From Actinomadura rupiterrae (GTDB taxonomy: Bacteria > Actinomycetota > Actinomycetes > Streptosporangiales > Streptosporangiaceae): 64,000 bases of DNA. The stretch is taken from contig NZ_JAMZEA010000007.1 of the NCBI RefSeq assembly GCF_024172125.1, positions 434,001 to 498,000 on the forward strand. Reading direction: 5' to 3'. Position numbers and translations under genes: made by a program. This document shows positions 8,409 through 17,476 of the stretch, piece by piece; position 1 is the stretch's first letter; each line of letters starts with the position of its first letter. The notes beneath the pieces were generated by a model. The model did not search any database, had not been told where the DNA came from, and worked only from the letters and a program-made list of their open reading frames with translations.

Positions 8409-10415
8409 GTGGCCGACCTCAGCAACCGACCCCGGCTCCACCGCGTCCCATCCGATGTGGACGATCTGACGGAACCGGAACAACGCCTCTGGGACGCCTT
8501 CCCCGAATCGCTCGCCACCGACCTGGCCGGAGCGCCCGTCCGCGCCTCGGTCATCGCCGCGCTTGCCCTGGGCGTCCGCCCGGTCGAGCCAGGCCGCACC
8601 CCTGCCGTCCGGCTGTTCAACGCCCGCGTCACCGGGCAACTGGACCTGTCCCTAGCGTCCGTCCCGCATCCGTTGATCCTGGTCGGCTGCGAGTTCGATG
8701 AGGCACCCGTCCTGGACGGCGCGCAGATGTCCGCCCTCACCCTCGTGCGCGCGCGATTGCCCGGGCTCCAAGCGCTCGGAACCCGCATCACCGGCGCGTT
8801 CAGCCTCCTCGAATGCCGCTGCGACGGCACGCTCTGGCTGGACGGCACCGACATCACCGGCATCCTGGATCTCACCGGAGCCGAGCTGCGCGGCGACCCG
8901 GCCGTCCGCGCCGACTACCTGACCGTCGGCCGCGACCTGAGCTTCCGCGACGCCGCGATCGACGGCAAGGTCAGCCTCTGGAACGCCCGCATCGGCCAGA
9001 CCCTGAAACTCGACGCCGCCCACCTCTCCGCCCCGGACGTCGCCTTCGACGGCGACGGCCTCGCCATCGGGGACGGCCTCTTCGCCCGCGCGATGGAGGC
9101 GTCCGGCGAGTTCCGCCTCCAGCACGCCCGCATCGGGCGGCTCTGCGACCTCACCGGCGCCCGCCTCGCCAACCCCGGCGGCGACGCCCTGCGCGCCAGC
9201 GCCCTCAAGGTGGACGGCACGCTGGAGATGTCCGGCGGCTTCACTTCCGAGGGCCGCGTCACGCTCCGCGGCAGCACGCTGACCGGCACGCTGCTCATGG
9301 ACGGTGCGACGCTCGCCAACCCCGGCGGCCAGGCGCTCTACGCTCCGAACACCGAGATCGGCAGGAGCGTCCGGCTGTGCGACGGCTTCTCCGCCGAGGG
9401 CGGGCTGACCTTCTCCGGGGCCCGCGTCGGCGGCGGCTTCCACCTGCTCGACTCCCGGGTCTCGCAACCCGGCGGCATCGCCGTGACGCTGGCGACCGCG
9501 TCCATCGGAGGCGGCCTGAGCCTCCGGCGGACGAGGCTGGCCGGCGCTCTCGACCTCACCGACGCGCAGGTGACCGCCAGCCTCACGCTCAAAGAGGCCC
9601 GCATGGACGGCGTCACCGGCGCCCGCGTCAAGGTCGGCGGCTCGGTGGACTGCTGCAAGGGTTTCACCGCCCGGGGCCGCGTCTCGTTCACGTCCGCGGA
9701 GATCGCCCGCGATCTCTGCTTCGACAGCGCGACGATCGACGGCGACCTGGAACTGAAACGCTCCCGCACCGGCATCCTGCGCTTCGCCGAAACCACGAAA
9801 CTCCTAGGCCAAGCCGACCTGCGCCACGCGACCACCAACGTCCTGGCCGATTTCCCCAGCGCGTGGCCCGAAGCCGTCCGGCTGGACGGCTTCGTCTACG
9901 AAACCCTGCACCGTCCCATGCCGGTAGGCCCCCGCCTCCAACTCCTGACACGGGACACCGACGGCTACATCCCTCAGCCCTACGAGCAGTTAGCGGCCGT
10001 CTACCGGCGCACAGGGCACGAAGGCGCCGCCCGAGACGTCCTCCTAGCGAAACAACGCCGCCGCCGAAGCGTCCATGCGCTCCCCCAACGCCTCTGGGGC
10101 TACGTCCAAGACTGGACGGTCGGCTATGGCTACCGCCCCATGCGAGCCGCCACCTGGCTCATAGCCCTGCTGACCCTGGGCACGCTCATCTTCACCTGGC
10201 ATCACCCGCCGGTCCTGAAACCCGACGAGCACCCGCGCTTCAACCCGTTCCTCTACACGCTCGACCTGCTCCTGCCCATCATCAGCTTCGGCCAGGAGAG
10301 CGCCTTCGCCCCCAAGGGCACCGACCAATGGTTCGCCGCCGCCCTCGTGGCCTCCGGCTGGATCCTCGCCACCACCATCATCACCGGCGCCACCCGAGTC
10401 CTCTCCCGCCAGTAG
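8409..10415 (+). CDS. Beta-helix repeat protein with C-terminal membrane segments
   Basis: This is a 668-residue protein. Residues ~60-480 consist of repeated short strands of the type 'GxLxLxxARIxGxLxL' with recurring 'NPGGxAL' turns, which looks like a right-handed beta-helix related to pentapeptide-like repeats. The C-terminal ~130 residues hold basic loops and at least two hydrophobic segments ('WLIALLTLGTLIFTW' and 'FAAALVASGWILATTIITGA'). Similar actinomycete proteins are often labelled membrane-associated oxidoreductase, but no catalytic motif is visible. GTG at 8409 lies directly after a TAG in the same frame. Function unknown. Confidence 0.75.
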   Translation: MADLSNRPRLHRVPSDVDDLTEPEQRLWDAFPESLATDLAGAPVRASVIAALALGVRPVEPGRTPAVRLFNARVTGQLDLSLASVPHPLILVGCEFDEAPVLDGAQMSALTLVRARLPGLQALGTRITGAFSLLECRCDGTLWLDGTDITGILDLTGAELRGDPAVRADYLTVGRDLSFRDAAIDGKVSLWNARIGQTLKLDAAHLSAPDVAFDGDGLAIGDGLFARAMEASGEFRLQHARIGRLCDLTGARLANPGGDALRASALKVDGTLEMSGGFTSEGRVTLRGSTLTGTLLMDGATLANPGGQALYAPNTEIGRSVRLCDGFSAEGGLTFSGARVGGGFHLLDSRVSQPGGIAVTLATASIGGGLSLRRTRLAGALDLTDAQVTASLTLKEARMDGVTGARVKVGGSVDCCKGFTARGRVSFTSAEIARDLCFDSATIDGDLELKRSRTGILRFAETTKLLGQADLRHATTNVLADFPSAWPEAVRLDGFVYETLHRPMPVGPRLQLLTRDTDGYIPQPYEQLAAVYRRTGHEGAARDVLLAKQRRRRSVHALPQRLWGYVQDWTVGYGYRPMRAATWLIALLTLGTLIFTWHHPPVLKPDEHPRFNPFLYTLDLLLPIISFGQESAFAPKGTDQWFAAALVASGWILATTIITGATRVLSRQ

Positions 10416-10418
10416 GCG

Positions 10419-10979
10419 TCACCAGAGAATGCGCTCCACCAGCCGCCAGACATCGCTGTAAGGATTCAGATGCGGATCCCGCTCACCTTCATGCAGCTTC
10501 TTGGCACGCTCGCATGCCTGGTCGACTCCGGCTTCGAAGTCGGTGAACCTGGTCTTCGCCTCGCTCCAGCCGGGCACTATGCTCGACAGCGTCTTCTTCG
10601 CCTGCTCCGCCGAGGCGAACGGTGCCGCGCGGTCCGTGTGATGCAGAAGCAGCCACGTTTCGAAACTCGGGGTCTACAGGGCGAACTCGACAGGAGTGCC
10701 GGAGGACTCGGCGCGCAGCCGACCGATCAGCTCGCGGTCCAGCTTGGTGTCCACGACGCACCAGACCTCGTCGTACTCATCGGTGCAGCGCCGGACGGCC
10801 TCGCGAACCACCCCGACGTGATCACCACCCGGTGCGTCGACGGCGAGCTCAGGACCACGCCGCGTGCGCATTCCCGTGAAGTACCGCTTCTCCGTCTTCC
10901 CCTCGCAGAGGATCAGAAAACTGGCTCTTTCCTTCTTGGCACCACTGGGACGACGCCGCAGATCCGTGGTCCTGGCCAC
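10419..10979 (-). pseudogene. rloB: rloB-like gene interrupted by an in-frame TAG
   Basis: The reading frame starts GTG at 10979 after AAAGGGGCA and gives the RloB-like start 'ASFLILCEGKTEKRYF' and 'DEVWCVVDTK'. At 10674-10676 a TAG interrupts it in 'VEFAL*TPSFETWLLLHH', a conserved RloB block usually reading S/N-P-x-F-E-x-W-L. The same frame then continues cleanly to a TGA at 10419. One base (TCG to TAG) explains the break. RloB proteins pair with ATPases and are linked to restriction and phage-defence loci. The ATPase partner just upstream is also broken. Confidence 0.75.
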
Positions 10980-10995
10980 TGCCCCTTTCGTTTGC

Positions 10996-12288
10996 TTACA
11001 TCCGCTGGGCTTCGGAGTTCTGGGGGACATCGGCGGGTTCCTCACGAGCGGCCAATGCGGCGATGAACAGCTCATCGTTGACGACTGGCACGGCACCATA
11101 CCTTCCTGCGAGGTACCGGCGCTCTCGGTTCTCATCCTTGCGAGGCTTGAATTCGGAGAGCGGGAACAGCTCGGTCTCCCCGGAATCACCTTTTTGGGTG
11201 AACCAGATCTGGTCCCGGTGGAGCACCTCGACCCCCTGAACGCGACCGAGAAGGGAGGGATCATGGCTGGTGAACACCAACTGGGCACCGCGCGGATTGG
11301 TCTCCGGGTCCTGGAACAGCCTGATCAGCTGAGCGCTGAGGAACGGATGCAGGCTGGCATCCAGCTCGTCCACCACCAGGAGGTTGCCCCGGTCGAGCGA
11401 GTAGAACGTCGGAAGACTCAGGTCGAGCAGCGCCCTCGTACCTGCGGACTCCTCATCGACGCCCAGCGAGAAACCCTCCGCCCCGTCAAGGTGGCGAAGG
11501 CTGAGACGACGGAGTCGCTCCCGCGCCGCCTGCCCGGGAAATCTCATCCATCAACTTCATTCGCGCGTGGTACTCAGCGTCGTCCTCCTCACGGATCTCC
11601 GCCCGTTCGATTCCCGTGTCAGCGGCACGGAGCAGAGTGGAAAGCCGGTCGAGGTATCCCGCCCGCTCCCATCCCGGCAGGGTCCGCATGTGCCGCCGGC
11701 CGAAGCCTCTCCCGGTGGAATGGTCACGAAAATCACCGCTGGCGAACCAGTCATAAACTGGGCGAACCGACTCCTGGCGCGTTCGTGCGGCGACCGATAT
11801 GAACAGCACGTTCGGCTCGGTGAACTGCTCGATCTCCCTCAGGCTTCGCGGAGTGCTCTCGCCGTACCGGTAGCCGTCTCGCGTCCGATGGAACACCGTC
11901 CGCTCACGGCCGCGCGGGTAGCTGTACATCCATTCTTCGACGACACCGCCGTCATCGACCGAGAAGCCGTACGTGTGTCGCACACCGTCGATCGACACAT
12001 CGGTGACGTAGCTCGATGAGGCGGCGCCGTCCGCGCCCGCGAAGGGGTACCGCCGCACACCGGCGTCGGGCTCGCTCTCCCGGAACGAACCGGTCACCAT
12101 CGCTCGCGCGTATCGGAGGGCATCGAAAAGATTCGACTTGCCCGAGGCGTTGGGGCCGAAGACCCCCACCACCGGGAGCGCCTGCCACGAGGGCGCCTCG
12201 GGAAGTCCGAAGCGTAGGACGAGGTGAGGAGCAACTGTTGCTCGTCCCTGATCGAACGATGGTTGGCAGTGCGGAAACTCAGCATCAT
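10996..12288 (-). pseudogene. AAA_15/AAA_21-type ATPase with two frameshifts
   Basis: The gene begins MMLSFRTANHRSIRDEQQ, the usual N-terminus of this ATPase family. A one-base loss in a C-run near 12205 shifts the frame before Walker A 'GPNASGKSN'. A one-base gain in a G-run near 11537 shifts it again before Walker B 'LLVVDELDASLHP'. With both repaired, the protein would be about 430 residues and complete, including 'LVFTSHD'. It ends 16 nt before rloB, forming the usual ATPase-RloB pair. Both indels lie in homopolymers, so sequencing error is possible for each, but the nonsense codon in rloB supports real decay. Confidence 0.75.
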
Positions 12289-12407
12289 CTGGATCGAAGC
12301 CCCCTCTCATTCCCGGCTTACCCCGCAAGCTTGCCGAAAACTCGCGCACGAGGCCAGTAACTCCATGCAATCACATGAGTCGGTGACGTGGCCGGGACCT
12401 TCGGGAC

Positions 12408-13223
12408 TCAGGGGACGCGGGCGACGGCGCAGTGCATGGAGACGTCCTCGACGGGCGGGCGGTGTTCGGGTGGGGTGTCGGGGCGCCATTCGACGACGGA
12501 GGTGATGCCGGGGTCGAGGAGGTCCAGGCCGTCGAAGAAGCGGGCGAACTCGGCGCGGGAGCGGTTGCGGAAGGGGATGCCGCTGCGCTGGTTGGCCTCG
12601 TTGACAGCGGCCAGCTCGTCCGGGGTGAGGTAGTCGGCGGTCGCGTTGGTGATGATGACGTGGCTGCCGGGGGCCAGGGCGTTCACCAGGGTGCCGACCT
12701 TGCCGTAGGCGTCGTCCTCGTCGGTGAGGAAGTGGGTGATCGCGACGAGCAGCAGCGCGACCGGCTTCGTCAGATCGAGCGTCTTGTGGAGGACCGGGTC
12801 GGCGAGGATGCGCCCGGGGTCGCGCAGGTCGGAGTCGAGGTAGGCGGTCGCGCCCTCGGGCGAGCTGGTCAGCAGGGCGCGCGCATGCACGAGGACGATC
12901 GGATCGTTGTCCACGTACACGATGCGGGACGACGGGTCGATCTCCTGCGCGATCTCGTGGACGTTGCCGGCGGACGGCAGGCCCGTGCCGATGTCGAGGA
13001 ACTGCCGGATGCCCTCCTCGCGCGCGAGGTGCCGGACGGCGCGCTGCATGAAGCGGCGGTTCTCGATCGCGGCGAGCCGGATCGTGGGGAAGCCGGACGC
13101 GACGGCCTCGCCGGAGACGCGGTCCGCCTCGAAGTTGTCCTTGCCGCCGAGCCAGTAGTTGTACCGGCGGGCGGGATGCGGCTTGCTGGGGTCGATCCCC
13201 CGGGGGGCGCGCTCAACGCTCAC
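12408..13223 (-). CDS. SAM-dependent methyltransferase, DUF574 family
   Basis: This 271-residue protein starts 'VSVERAPRGIDPSKPHPARR' from GTG 13223 with GAGGTG upstream. 'PSKPHPARRYNYWLGGKDNF' and 'QFLDIGTGLPSAGNVHEIAQ' are hallmarks of the actinomycete DUF574/Methyltransf_19 family, which is highly multiplied in Streptomyces-like genomes. 'VYVDNDPIVLVHARALL' is the SAM-ribose acidic loop. Substrate unknown. The gene is divergent from the P450 at 13363. Confidence 0.85.
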   Translation of the reverse strand: MSVERAPRGIDPSKPHPARRYNYWLGGKDNFEADRVSGEAVASGFPTIRLAAIENRRFMQRAVRHLAREEGIRQFLDIGTGLPSAGNVHEIAQEIDPSSRIVYVDNDPIVLVHARALLTSSPEGATAYLDSDLRDPGRILADPVLHKTLDLTKPVALLLVAITHFLTDEDDAYGKVGTLVNALAPGSHVIITNATADYLTPDELAAVNEANQRSGIPFRNRSRAEFARFFDGLDLLDPGITSVVEWRPDTPPEHRPPVEDVSMHCAVARVP

Positions 13224-13362
13224 ACGGCACCTCGATTCGGGCGGCTCCTGCCTGATCATTGTGCCGGACGGGCGGCGGTTCGGGCGTTCGGGGTGGAATG
13301 CCGGGTGGATTCCGGTCATGATCGGTGCGCTTCGGTCGCGACGACGCGGAAGGCCCTTCCCT

Positions 13363-14559
13363 ATGAGTGTCCGCTACAGCCCCTTCGACTTCGACGTCCA
13401 GAAGGACCCGTACCCGGTGTACGAGCGCCTGCGCGAGGAGGCCCCGGTCTACCGGAACGACGAGGACGACATCTGGGTCCTGTCCAGGCATGAGGACGTC
13501 GAGGCCGCGCTGCGCGACTCGGCGCGGTTCTCCAGCGTGAACGGGCTGCGGATCGAGCCCGCGTTCTGGGGCCCGGACGCCGAGCGGTTCTTCTCGTTCG
13601 TCGCCATGGACCCGCCCAAGCACTCCCGCATGCGCGGCCTGGTGTCGCGGGCGTTCACCGCCAAGCGCGTCGCGGCGCTGGAGCCGCGGCTGCGCGAGAT
13701 CGCCCGCGGCTACCTCGAACCGCTGCTGGAGGCCGGGGAGTTCGACCTGATGTCGGACTTCGCCGCGCGCTTCCCGACCGACGTGATCTCCGAGCTGGTC
13801 GGCGTCCCGGAGGCCGACCGGGACCGGGTCCGCGACCTCGGCTCGGCGATCATGCACCGGCCGGAGGACGTGCCCGGACCGGTCACCGACCTGCCGCCGG
13901 AGGCGCTCGCCGCGATCGGCGAGCTGGTCGGCTACTACACGCAGCTGACGATCGAGCGCGCGAAGGAGCGCCGGGACGACCTGCTCTCCGGCCTGCTGGA
14001 CGCGTCGGAGGGCGAGGACCGGCTCTCCCCCGAGGAGATCGTCGGCGTGCTGATCCTGCTGGTCGGGGCGGGGATCGAGACGTCCATGCTGCTGCTCGGC
14101 AACTGCTGGCACGCGGCCTGGACGCACCCGTCCGCCCGCGCCGCGGCGCTGCGCGGCGGCCGCGTCGACGCGTGGATCGAGGAGACGCTGCGGTACGACC
14201 CGTCCACGCAGGCCCTCGCGCGCACCGCGACCGAGGACGTCGAGCTGCACGGCGTGACCGTCCCGAAGGACGGCCGCGTGCTGGCCCTGCTCGGCTCCGC
14301 CAACCGCGACCCGCGCGTGTTCGACGCGCCGGACGCCTTCGACCTCGACCGCGACACCGGCCGGGCGCTCTCGTTCGGCATCGGCCGCCACCACTGCCTG
14401 GGCTCGGCGCTCGGACGGCTGGAGGCGCGCGTGGCGCTGACCGAGATCGCGTCCGCCGTGGCCGACTTCGAGCTGGACGAGTCGGGCGTGAAGCGGATCT
14501 ACTCGTCCAACGACCGCGGCTTCGTCGCCCTCCCGACCCGGATCACCGCCCGGCACTGA
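13363..14559 (+). CDS. Cytochrome P450 (soluble, bacterial type)
   Basis: This 398-residue protein starts MSVRYSPFDFDVQKDPYPVY. The haem loop is 'SFGIGRHHCLGSALGR' near residue 345. The I-helix motif 'VGAGIETSMLL' has Glu-Thr in the oxygen-activating position, and the K-helix carries 'EETLR'. There is no redox partner gene beside it, and the substrate cannot be told from sequence. ATG 13363 is chosen because the alignment to P450s starts there. The upstream open frame reads through the divergent promoter. Confidence 0.93.
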   Translation: MSVRYSPFDFDVQKDPYPVYERLREEAPVYRNDEDDIWVLSRHEDVEAALRDSARFSSVNGLRIEPAFWGPDAERFFSFVAMDPPKHSRMRGLVSRAFTAKRVAALEPRLREIARGYLEPLLEAGEFDLMSDFAARFPTDVISELVGVPEADRDRVRDLGSAIMHRPEDVPGPVTDLPPEALAAIGELVGYYTQLTIERAKERRDDLLSGLLDASEGEDRLSPEEIVGVLILLVGAGIETSMLLLGNCWHAAWTHPSARAAALRGGRVDAWIEETLRYDPSTQALARTATEDVELHGVTVPKDGRVLALLGSANRDPRVFDAPDAFDLDRDTGRALSFGIGRHHCLGSALGRLEARVALTEIASAVADFELDESGVKRIYSSNDRGFVALPTRITARH

Positions 14560-14586
14560 GCGGCTGGCCGCAGCTCGGCCTCAGTG
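14554..14586. terminator. Bidirectional terminator candidate containing both stop codons
   Basis: Arms CACTGAG (14554-14560) and CTCAGTG (14580-14586) flank a GC-rich loop. They include the stop codons of the convergent P450 and atpB genes. Confidence 0.5.
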
Positions 14587-15363
14587 GTCGGGGTGGAGCG
14601 CGCCGCCGATGTAGGACGCGGCGAGCAGCGTGAAGATGTACGCCTGCAGGACCTGCACGAAGATCTCGAACGCGGTCAGCAGCACCGACATCGCCACCCC
14701 GACCACGCCGAGCCCGAACCCCGCGACCGTGGGCCTCTCCAGCAGGAACCACCAGGCCACGGTCGCGAAGAAGGCCAGCAGGATGTGCCCGGCGAACATG
14801 TTCGCGAACAGCCGCACCGACTGCGTGAACGGCCGCAGGACGAGGTGCTGGAGCAGTTCGATCGGCGCGTAGAGCACGTACACCCAGGCGGGCAGGCCGG
14901 GCGGGAACATGACGTTCTTGAAGTAGGCCGCGAACCCCTGCGTCCGGACGCTGACCACCAGGTACAGGACGTAGCAGACGAGCGCGAGCAGCAGCGGCAT
15001 CGCGAAGTGCGAGGTCGCGGGCAGCTGCAGGACCGGGACGTCCCCCATGAGGTTCATGGCGAGGACGAACAGGAACAGCGGCAGCAGGAACGGCATCCAG
15101 CGGTCGCCGTCCTTGCCGATCATCGGCCGCGCGATCTGGTCGCGGACGAACAGGTAGCCGAGCTCCCCCACGTTCTGGACGCCGCGCGGGACCAGCGACG
15201 GACGCCCGAAGGCGCGCCAGCAGAAGAGGCAGACCGCAACGGCGGAGAGGACGATGAGGAGAACCGGCTTGGTGACCCAGTGGGGCAGCACGCCCGGCCA
15301 CAGCGGCCCCCACTGGAACAGCTCGCCGCCGGGGGCGTGGAAGTCGTCGGACGCGGTCGGCAT
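14581..15363 (-). CDS. atpB: Orphan F0F1 ATP synthase subunit a
   Basis: This 260-residue membrane protein has about six hydrophobic segments. The proton-channel helix 'PFTQSVRLFANMFAGHILL' keeps the essential Arg, and the last helix has 'FEIFVQVLQAYIFTLLAASYIG' as in AtpB. None of the other ATP synthase genes (c, b, delta, alpha, gamma, beta, epsilon) is nearby, so this is a stand-alone paralogue. ATG 15363 has GGGAGG at good spacing. ATG 15381 is an alternative. A perfect palindrome lies just upstream and a TetR gene precedes it, suggesting conditional expression. Confidence 0.88.
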   Translation of the reverse strand: MPTASDDFHAPGGELFQWGPLWPGVLPHWVTKPVLLIVLSAVAVCLFCWRAFGRPSLVPRGVQNVGELGYLFVRDQIARPMIGKDGDRWMPFLLPLFLFVLAMNLMGDVPVLQLPATSHFAMPLLLALVCYVLYLVVSVRTQGFAAYFKNVMFPPGLPAWVYVLYAPIELLQHLVLRPFTQSVRLFANMFAGHILLAFFATVAWWFLLERPTVAGFGLGVVGVAMSVLLTAFEIFVQVLQAYIFTLLAASYIGGALHPDH

Positions 15364-15386
15364 GCGGCCCTCCCGAGGCATGATGA

Positions 15387-15420
15387 TACGCCTGTACCAA
15401 GTAGATATGGTACAGGCGTA
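15387..15420. promoter_or_regulatory. 13-bp inverted repeat, probable TetR operator for atpB
   Basis: Perfect arms TACGCCTGTACCA (15387-15399) and TGGTACAGGCGTA (15408-15420) with an 8-nt spacer. It lies between the tetR stop and the atpB start. It could also fold as a hairpin, but it has no T-run and its AT-rich centre is more like an operator/promoter. Confidence 0.65.
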
Positions 15421-15423
15421 CCA

Positions 15424-16035
15424 CTAACGTCGGAAGAGGCGGTCGAGGTGGTAGGCGAGGATCGCGCGGGCCTCCGGGCCGTCCCGGTGCCCGGCCATCA
15501 CGCCGGAGCCGAGCCCCTGCGCCATCGTGAACAGCCCGGCGGCCGTGGTCAGGGCGTCCAGCTCGGGGTCGATCTCGCCCGCCTCCTGCGCGCGCGTGAT
15601 GTGGTCGGCCAGGAACCGGTCGGTCGCGCTGTGATGCGGAGCGCCGACGCGTTCGGCGAACTCCGGGTCGTCCAGCATGAGGACGAAGTAGGCGTTGTAG
15701 GTGCGCCAGAGCCGCCGGCCCTCATCGTCCAGCGGCATGACGGCGGTGAGCGCGCCCTCCAGGACCGCGCGCGGCGGGGGCGGGGACGCCCCGCCGGCCT
15801 CCTCGCCGATCCGCGCGATCATGCGCGCCGACATCCGCTCGCCCAGGAACGGGACCGCGCCGAGCAGCAGCTCCTGCTTGGTGTCGAAGTAGTACTGGAC
15901 GAGCCGGAGCGACACCCCCGCCTCCGCGGCGACCTCGCGCATCGTCGCCGCCTGGAGCCCGCGGTCCCCGGCGATCCGCAGCAGCGCCTCGGCGATCTGC
16001 CTGCGCCGCTGCTCGTGGTCGACCTTCTTCGGCAC
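15424..16035 (-). CDS. TetR-family transcriptional regulator
   Basis: This 203-residue protein starts 'VPKKVDHEQRRRQIAEALLR'. The N-terminal HTH is 'TMREVAAEAGVSLRLVQYYF' followed by 'DTKQELLLGA'. The C-terminal ligand domain is of the common TetR_C type. The GTG at 16035 gives the usual short leader before the HTH. It is co-oriented with and 60 nt upstream of the orphan atpB, with the palindrome in between, so it is the obvious candidate to control that gene. Confidence 0.85.
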   Translation of the reverse strand: MPKKVDHEQRRRQIAEALLRIAGDRGLQAATMREVAAEAGVSLRLVQYYFDTKQELLLGAVPFLGERMSARMIARIGEEAGGASPPPPRAVLEGALTAVMPLDDEGRRLWRTYNAYFVLMLDDPEFAERVGAPHHSATDRFLADHITRAQEAGEIDPELDALTTAAGLFTMAQGLGSGVMAGHRDGPEARAILAYHLDRLFRR

Positions 16036-16121
16036 CGCGCCGCGCCCTCCCGTCTCCCGGAATCCGATCCGGCCAGCGTACGGCGCACGCGGGCGCGAAG
16101 GCGTCGGGTACGGTCGGCGGC

Positions 16122-16796
16122 ATGTCCGGGTCCAGCACGAGTCCGAAATCCCCGCGCGCACCGCGCCTGCCCAGAGAGCTCACCCCCGCCGGACGGGACG
16201 ACGCCGAGCTCGTCCACGACGCCAAGCGCCTGTCCCTCGACTTCGGCGCGCTCGACCTGTTCACCCCCGAGGACGACCCGGAGGACGTGACGTTCGAGCG
16301 CTGCCGCTTCACCGACACGCGCCTCGCGGGCCTCACGCTGCACCGCGCGGGCTTCGCGGACGTGGCGTTCCGGGGCAGCGACCTCGCCAACCTGCGGCTG
16401 TTCGACTCCCGCCTGTTCAACGCCGCGGTCACCACCTGCCGGATGACCGGCACCCAGTTCAGCGAGTCGGGCCTGCGCGACGTCACGTTCGACGGCTGCC
16501 GCGCCGACCTGGCCGGATTCCGTTTCGCGGTCCTCCGGAACGTGGTGTTCCGCGACTGCAACCTCACCGAGGCCAACTTCCAGAAGGCCGAGCTGCGCGA
16601 CGTCCGGTTCGAGAACTGCACGCTGGTCGCGGCGCAGTTCAGCCAGGCGTCCATGCGGGACGTCCGCTTCGACGGCTGCGACCTGTCCGGCCTCGGCGGC
16701 GTGGACGGCCTGGACGGCGCGACGGTCGCACCGTCCGACGCCCGCTCCCTCCTCCCCTCCCTCGTCCACGCCCTCGGCATCACCATCGCCGACTAA
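16122..16796 (+). CDS. Pentapeptide-repeat protein
   Basis: This 224-residue protein has tandem A(D/N)LxF-type pentapeptides from about residue 55 to 195 ('VTFERCRF', 'VAFRGSDLANLRLFDS', 'VVFRDCNLTEANFQKAELRD'), predicting a right-handed quadrilateral beta-helix. Such proteins can mimic DNA, as with gyrase-protecting Qnr/MfpA, but no evidence here points to gyrase. The N-terminal ~40 residues are basic and Pro/Ser-rich. It lies between two tetR genes. Confidence 0.85.
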   Translation: MSGSSTSPKSPRAPRLPRELTPAGRDDAELVHDAKRLSLDFGALDLFTPEDDPEDVTFERCRFTDTRLAGLTLHRAGFADVAFRGSDLANLRLFDSRLFNAAVTTCRMTGTQFSESGLRDVTFDGCRADLAGFRFAVLRNVVFRDCNLTEANFQKAELRDVRFENCTLVAAQFSQASMRDVRFDGCDLSGLGGVDGLDGATVAPSDARSLLPSLVHALGITIAD

Positions 16797-16818
16797 CCGC
16801 CGACCCGGCACAGGAGGA

Positions 16819-17406
16819 TCAGGGGGGCTTGGGGGCTGCGGCCTCGCGGGCCACCAGGCGGCTCAGGCGGCGGCCGAGTTCGTCGTCGATCGGGGCGTGG
16901 TCGAGCATGAGCCGGTACCAGAGGACGCCGTAGACGACGTCCATGAGCAGTTCGGGATCGGCGTCCGGCGCGACCTCGCCGCGCGCGGCGGCGCGGTCGA
17001 GGATCGAGCGGAACGCGGCGCGCCGGGCGAACAGGAAGCGGTCGCGGAACTGCGTCGCGAACGCGGGGTCGAGCAGCGCCTCGGCCATCAGCCCCAGCAG
17101 CAGCGGGCGCTGCCCGCGCTGGCGGAAGGTCGCGGCGAGGAACGCGTCCAGGTCGTCCTCCAGCGAGCCGGTGTCGGGGAGGGCGACCGCCTCGTCCGCC
17201 CACTCGATCACGGCCTCCAGCACGACGTCGGCCCTGGACGGCCACCAGCGGTAGACCGTCTGCTTCCCCACGCCGGCGCGGGCCGCGATGCCCTGCATGG
17301 TCAGCGCGCCGTAGCCGCGCTCCTGGAGTTCGCCGATGGCCGCGTCGAGGATGGCCCGCCGCGCCGCCTCGCTGCGCGGGCGGCCCGGGCCGCGTTGTCC
17401 GGTCAT
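16819..17406 (-). CDS. TetR-family regulator of the adjacent SDR gene
   Basis: This 195-residue protein starts MTGQRGPGRPRSEAARRAIL. The HTH is 'TMQGIAARAGVGKQTVYRWW' plus 'PSRADVVLEA', with a TetR_C-type effector domain. It is divergent from the SDR gene with only 70 nt between starts and an imperfect 15-bp inverted repeat there. It likely represses itself and the SDR. Confidence 0.9.
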   Translation of the reverse strand: MTGQRGPGRPRSEAARRAILDAAIGELQERGYGALTMQGIAARAGVGKQTVYRWWPSRADVVLEAVIEWADEAVALPDTGSLEDDLDAFLAATFRQRGQRPLLLGLMAEALLDPAFATQFRDRFLFARRAAFRSILDRAAARGEVAPDADPELLMDVVYGVLWYRLMLDHAPIDDELGRRLSRLVAREAAAPKPP

Positions 17407-17421
17407 GCCCGCCACTTTACA

Positions 17422-17460
17422 AGACGCCGCGTCTCGGATTAATATCGAGACGCAACGTCT
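17422..17460. promoter_or_regulatory. Operator between tetR and SDR genes
   Basis: Half-sites AGACGCCGCGTCTCG (17422-17436) and CGAGACGCAACGTCT (17446-17460) match at 13 of 15 positions as an inverted repeat. The AT-rich spacer gattaatat could hold a -10 element. Confidence 0.7.
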
Positions 17461-17476
17461 AGAAAAGGAGCGCAGG

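Noticed and set aside
15387..15420. Palindrome as the tetR gene's terminator
   Set aside because: It lacks a T-run, has an AT-rich centre and lies directly before the atpB start, so an operator is the better reading, though not proven.
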